NCBI RefSeq assembly: GCF_900100945.1
Contig: NZ_FNCG01000004.1
Span: 186,001-250,000, forward strand
Source of the DNA: Mucilaginibacter gossypii
GTDB taxonomy: Bacteria > Bacteroidota > Bacteroidia > Sphingobacteriales > Sphingobacteriaceae
Direction of reading: 5' to 3'
Length of the DNA stretch: 64,000 nucleotides
The first letter of the stretch is position 1. Every line of letters starts with the position of its first letter. Below the pieces are notes generated by a model. It was given only the letters and a program-made list of their open reading frames with translations. It did not search any database and had not been told where the DNA came from. Shown in pieces: positions 61,101 through 64,000 of this stretch. The position numbers were made by a program, and so were the translations under genes.

Positions 61101-61819
61101 TGGTGGTTAATGAAACTTTTATACACAAATTGGGTATTAAACGTGCAAATGATGCTTTAGGCAAAACCCTTACCTTTGATAGTTACGGAAACCTGCCCAT
61201 AGCAGGTGTTGTTGCCGACTTTAAAACAAACTCCATGCGCGAGGAAGTTAAACCGCTGGTGATGTTCCCCTCAAAACAATCGGAACAGCAAATAGCGGTA
61301 AAAATTGAAAGCCGGAGACTTGCAAAAACGGTAGCATTGGTGCAAAGTGCCTGGGAAAAGAAATATCCAGAATATGCCTACACCGGCTTTTTTGTTGACG
61401 ATAGCATTGCCAAATTTTACGAACAGGAAAACCAGCTTGAACTGATCTATAAAGTATTCGCGCTCATCGCTATTTTTATCTCCTGCCTTGGTTTGTACGG
61501 CCTGGTATCGTTTATGGCGGTACAGCGCACAAGAGAGGTAGGGATCCGAAAGATTTTAGGCGCATCAGTAAGCAGCATTGTGTACCTGTTTTCGAAGGAA
61601 TTTTTAGCTCTTATCGTGGTGGCATTTATGATTGGCGCGCCCCTTGCCTGGTACCTGATGAACGGATGGCTGCAAACTTTCACCTATCGTATTTCGCCGG
61701 GCTTATGGGTTTTTGTGGCAGCCATTACAACTTCGTTATTGATAGGCTGGTTCACGGTAGGTTACAAAGCGTTAAAAGCCGCGCTGGCGAACCCTGTAAA
61801 AAGTTTGAGGACAGAATAA
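58160..61819 (+). CDS. fusion: seven-helix membrane domain + AraC-type HTH + MacB/FtsX permease
   Basis: A single 1219-residue frame. Residues 1-250 hold seven membrane helices (LYDLAFLAAIFIGLTFSLLL is the first; YYPLYLLLAGMMIWIAATVH the last). Residues about 275-370 are an AraC-type HTH pair: LTSLAEKLGLTVHELSRIIN and ALESGFNSKSSFNRIFKQMT followed by GKSPAEYK. Residues 371-410 are an unstructured linker. From Met411 (MFKNYFKIAWRNITRHKSYS) the protein is a full-length FtsX/MacB permease with helices, a periplasmic domain and RSKEVGIRKVLGSSRGQLVG and RTREVGIRKILGASVSSIVY motifs. Topology agrees: seven helices put the HTH in the cytoplasm, where the permease N-terminus also starts. The start is TTG. 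It could also be read as two genes merged by loss of a stop. Confidence 0.88.
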   Translation: MTAYSFHITLYDLAFLAAIFIGLTFSLLLWFTKSINLSANRFLALAMLTIVLWMAWVSGKSVELSAYFPHWNRLPLQFSLALGPFIYFYVLKITRPGYKLHSTDLLHFIPLLLQQGIFILKIGQSVGNITATYHTSVFRQTGLVLNMATFISVLAYLYISFGLIESYYQQLKFNHVNDRYRNQMRWLVRLIKAFGFLWLLWLPYAVADFFYFHQRLGIQAYYPLYLLLAGMMIWIAATVHSKPGTSVIVQASPVLKAPVSAELRQKGTWLRKAMEANRYYHDAELNLTSLAEKLGLTVHELSRIINVALKKNFNDFINEYRVAEVIRKMRDPTFAHITLLGIALESGFNSKSSFNRIFKQMTGKSPAEYKSEPQKEFPSYNLRRHTQFAGVISKHETTIMWPSRKLNRSYMFKNYFKIAWRNITRHKSYSAINVAGLAVGIAACLLIFVVVQYELSFDTYQPGYKSTYRIVTKKDREGNIRYSAGISTPAVDAFRLYFPQATIAGINAIYGSQIVAPAANGNAAGDKKFVENTGIMFAEPQLFDIFSATWLAGSALALKDPNMVVIDKSSAVKYFGNWQTAAGKTLRMDNLLTLKVAGVIKDVPPNTDLPLKVLISYITWKKNPKSYHYAYTWDETSSDCQVYIKFPANVLQSSIESQMLSFSEKQFNSDSKRAARKRYAVAQPLSAIHFDTSFGGTLGDHVTGKSTLRTLSLIAVLIIVMASINFINLSTAQSVGRSKEVGIRKVLGSSRGQLVGLVMCETAIIVLISAGLAICIAEIALPLLKHIASVPDTIGLFNPGILLCLACVIVAVILLSGVYPAIIVSGFKPVEALKNKINSAAVGGISLRRVLVVTQFTISQLLIIGTAIAVKQMDFVNNADLGFNKEAVLAIPCPADSIGLSRMNSFKQQVLTLQGVKAASFSADAPSSSHNNSSNFYFNHSDKDPGFDIFMKVADADYFKTFGLRFIAGKSYEPSDTARELVVNETFIHKLGIKRANDALGKTLTFDSYGNLPIAGVVADFKTNSMREEVKPLVMFPSKQSEQQIAVKIESRRLAKTVALVQSAWEKKYPEYAYTGFFVDDSIAKFYEQENQLELIYKVFALIAIFISCLGLYGLVSFMAVQRTREVGIRKILGASVSSIVYLFSKEFLALIVVAFMIGAPLAWYLMNGWLQTFTYRISPGLWVFVAAITTSLLIGWFTVGYKALKAALANPVKSLRTE

Positions 61820-61848
61820 TCAGGAAGATTATTGTGAGACTACCTTCT

Positions 61849-61964
61849 CATCAGGGTCTCTTGTAGAGGACCCTGATGTTTCCACTATCAGCCTTGATCA
61901 TCTTACGAGAAAAGGCGTACCTGCTTGGCGAAGACATCAGGGTCCTCTACAAGAGACCCTGATG
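61849..61964. repeat. 116-bp miniature element with 30-bp perfect terminal inverted repeats
   Basis: The ends 61849-61878 and 61935-61964 are exact reverse complements over 30 bases. Each end is an imperfect palindrome between CATCAGGGTC and GACCCTGATG, with a TCTTGTAGAG loop region. The interior is 56 bases with no coding sense. It lies just after the fusion gene. The remaining gap to 62244 is AT-rich with no gene. Confidence 0.85.
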
Positions 61965-62244
61965 GAACGTAAAACTTGAGGACAGAATGATTCGGTAAGG
62001 CTTAATCAAATTAAAAAGCTGCTCCTCTATAAGCAAGGCAGCCTTTTATTTGATGGGCTCTATCGCAGGGTAGTAATGCCAGGCAGAAACGCACACCCGT
62101 TGTAACGTTTCCGAACGGCATTATAAATAAAATAACATTAATGTACTGTTTGTCAGTGTCTTAAATATGTGGCATGGGTTTTAGGCACTACCAGCGTATC
62201 AAATAGTTTATTTAAGTTTAACAACGTCTACAATCAGCATACCT

Positions 62245-64000
62245 ATGTTCAAAACATATTTTAAACTGGCTTACCGAAATATAATAAAAGATAAAGCCTA
62301 TTCCATAATCAATATATCAGGTTTAGCGATAGGCCTTGGTTCAAGTATCCTGATTTTGCTTTGGGTGCAAAATGAATTGAGCTATGATAAGTTCCATAAA
62401 AATGCCGGGCAGATCTATCGAATCGACAGCGATTTTGGTGATTCTAAAACCGCGGCAAGTTCGGCCGGGATGCCTTTTGGATTAAAATCGGAGATCCCTG
62501 CGGTTAAAAATGTAGCCCGTTTATATCCCGGTTTTCCATCTGTTTTATTCGAAATAAGTAACCGGAAATTTCAGGAAGAACATGTGTTTTATGCCGATCC
62601 CAATTTTATGGACATGTTTTCATATCCATTAATAAAAGGCGACCGCGCTACTGCTTTAAATCAGGCAAATGGTGTTTTAATAACAGAAGATATCGCCACA
62701 AAATACTTCGGAAAAGAAAACCCGATTGGCAAGGTAATACGAAAAGATAACAAAGAAAACCTGGTAGTAACAGGGGTTATGGCCAATATTCCGGCTAACT
62801 CCGATCTGCAATTTGATATCCTGCTTCCGATGGCTTTAATAGCACAAACCAATAACGATCTGAAGAATAATATCTGGGATAATTTTAATTTTTTTGGTTA
62901 CGTACAGTTCGATAAAAGTTTTGACCCTTCCGCTGCTAACGTTGCCAAATTGGAAACGCAAATCGGGCAGATTTTTCACAAACATAGCCCGGATACCAAG
63001 GCAACGTTCAAATTACAGCCTTTAACCAAAATACACCTTGATCCCGAAAGATTAGGAGATTCGCCGGGGCATGGGAATGCGCAGTATGTAAGCATCTTTT
63101 TTGCGATCGCCATATTGATATTGATTGTGGCCTGCATCAATTTCATGAACCTGGCTACCGCACGTTCGGCACGCAGGGCCAAAGAAATAGGCTTACGTAA
63201 GGTAGCGGGTGCTGTTCGCGGGCAATTGGTCCTTCAGTTTTTAAGCGAGTCGGTATTTATCTCCTTTCTTTCCCTTTTACTCGCGCTTGTTATTGTTCGG
63301 ATGTTTTTACCAGTGTTTAATGATCTGGCTAACAGGAAACTTGTTATTGATCTGTCGGATGCCAGGCTTTGGTTAAGTCTTACCGGTATTGCTTTAATAA
63401 CTGGTCTTATCTCGGGAAGTTATCCTGCCTTATTTCTCTCTGGTTTTAACCCGGTTAAAGTGCTTAAGGGTAACGTGAAATCAATGGGAGGCAATTTGCT
63501 GTTCCGTAATGCTTTAGTTGTAGTTCAGTTTATGGTTTCCATTGTATTGTTAGTGGGTACGGTGGTGATCTATAATCAGCTTAAATTTATCAGGGACAGG
63601 AATCCCGGTTTCGAGAAAGCCAATCTTTTATACGTGCCAATGACGGGCGAGATCTGGCATAAGCAGGAGGCTTTGAAAAACATGTTAAGGCAAACGTCGC
63701 TTACGAGCGATTTTACAACGATTACAGATTTGCCAACTGAACTTGGCGGCTGGACACTTAATGTGCAGTGGAGCGGTAAGGACCCACGTTCGCAATTGTC
63801 TATCCCTGTAATGGCCGCCGATGAAGATTTTACGCACACGTTCAGAATGAAGTTAGCCGCCGGCCGAAGCTTTTCGGCAGGTTTTAAAACCGACTCGAAT
63901 AATTACATGATCAACGAAAAAATGGCCAGCGTAATGGGCCTTACCGCCAGTACTGCAGTAGGCAAACCATTAGCGGTTTGGGGTAACAAGGGTACTATTG
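62245..64000 (+). CDS. MacB/FtsX-type ABC transporter permease 3 (3' end beyond window)
   Basis: A partial gene; the first 585 codons are present and the frame is open to the window end. It starts MFKTYFKLAYRNIIKDKAYS, the standard opening of this family. A helix follows (IINISGLAIGLGSSILILLW), then a periplasmic MacB_PCD domain (about residues 50-280), and three helices from about residue 285 with ARRAKEIGLRKVAGAVRGQLV. GNLLFRNALVVVQFMVSIVL marks the second half of the duplicated FtsX layout. It lies 425 bases after the AraC-FtsX fusion gene and is probably transcribed separately. No ATPase partner is seen before the window end. Confidence 0.92.
   Translation, partial: MFKTYFKLAYRNIIKDKAYSIINISGLAIGLGSSILILLWVQNELSYDKFHKNAGQIYRIDSDFGDSKTAASSAGMPFGLKSEIPAVKNVARLYPGFPSVLFEISNRKFQEEHVFYADPNFMDMFSYPLIKGDRATALNQANGVLITEDIATKYFGKENPIGKVIRKDNKENLVVTGVMANIPANSDLQFDILLPMALIAQTNNDLKNNIWDNFNFFGYVQFDKSFDPSAANVAKLETQIGQIFHKHSPDTKATFKLQPLTKIHLDPERLGDSPGHGNAQYVSIFFAIAILILIVACINFMNLATARSARRAKEIGLRKVAGAVRGQLVLQFLSESVFISFLSLLLALVIVRMFLPVFNDLANRKLVIDLSDARLWLSLTGIALITGLISGSYPALFLSGFNPVKVLKGNVKSMGGNLLFRNALVVVQFMVSIVLLVGTVVIYNQLKFIRDRNPGFEKANLLYVPMTGEIWHKQEALKNMLRQTSLTSDFTTITDLPTELGGWTLNVQWSGKDPRSQLSIPVMAADEDFTHTFRMKLAAGRSFSAGFKTDSNNYMINEKMASVMGLTASTAVGKPLAVWGNKGTI

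Overview
The window is chromosomal DNA from a member of the Bacteroidota, most likely family Sphingobacteriaceae and plausibly Mucilaginibacter (my inference, no database search). The signs are Bacteroidota-type promoters (TTTG, 18 bases, then TATATTTG before tRNA-Gln), a DUF2723 membrane protein, PF14905-type outer-membrane barrels, many tandem MacB/FtsX-type permeases, a fused hemC-hemD gene, HemJ as the protoporphyrinogen oxidase, and intergenic DNA full of palindromic repeats. I see no phage, plasmid, rRNA or CRISPR sequence.

Layout. 1-9.9 kb: dnaK, leuS, a UspA-like protein, a bestrophin-like channel, a small helix-hairpin-helix protein, a REP-associated transposase (RAYT) flanked by inverted REP elements, accA and a small Spy/CpxP-like secreted protein. 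10-19.3 kb: a divergent glycoside hydrolase pair (GH43 with discoidin domain, GH42 beta-galactosidase), a small membrane-anchored protein, an OmpR/EnvZ-type two-component pair, and two tandem paralogous lipoproteins duplicated with their leader. 19.3-25.3 kb: a DUF2723 protein, tRNA-Gln(TTG), prs, rplY and pth. 25.4-31.9 kb: two tandem outer-membrane barrel paralogues, an Spx/ArsC-like protein and a second, different RAYT with its own palindromes. 31.9-44.6 kb: an M1 peptidase, an NHL-repeat lipoprotein, an SDR, an ABM-fold protein, a RecD-like helicase, a LytS/LytTR pair, an ABC ATPase, and an ECF sigma / putative anti-sigma / barrel operon. 44.8-45.4 kb: a VapBC toxin-antitoxin pair.

45.4-53.7 kb is a long minus-strand heme biosynthesis cluster: hemCD (fused), hemB, hemL, histidine kinase, response regulator, TPR membrane protein, hemE, hemJ. 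Together the enzymes run from glutamate-1-semialdehyde to uroporphyrinogen III and coproporphyrinogen III, plus protoporphyrinogen oxidation. A two-component system sits in the middle. All five junctions that have real spacer DNA are filled by repeat or hairpin families of several different kinds. 54.5-64 kb: three large MacB/FtsX-type permeases and an SDR; the second permease is fused behind a seven-helix plus AraC-type HTH regulator, and the third runs off the window end.

The least ordinary content is (i) two independent RAYT/REP systems plus a distant orphan REP pair, (ii) phrase-like inverted repeats and palindrome-ended miniature elements in many gene gaps, (iii) the AraC-FtsX fusion, and (iv) an ECF-type promoter pattern shared by the sigma-factor gene and the tandem barrel genes 14-19 kb away.
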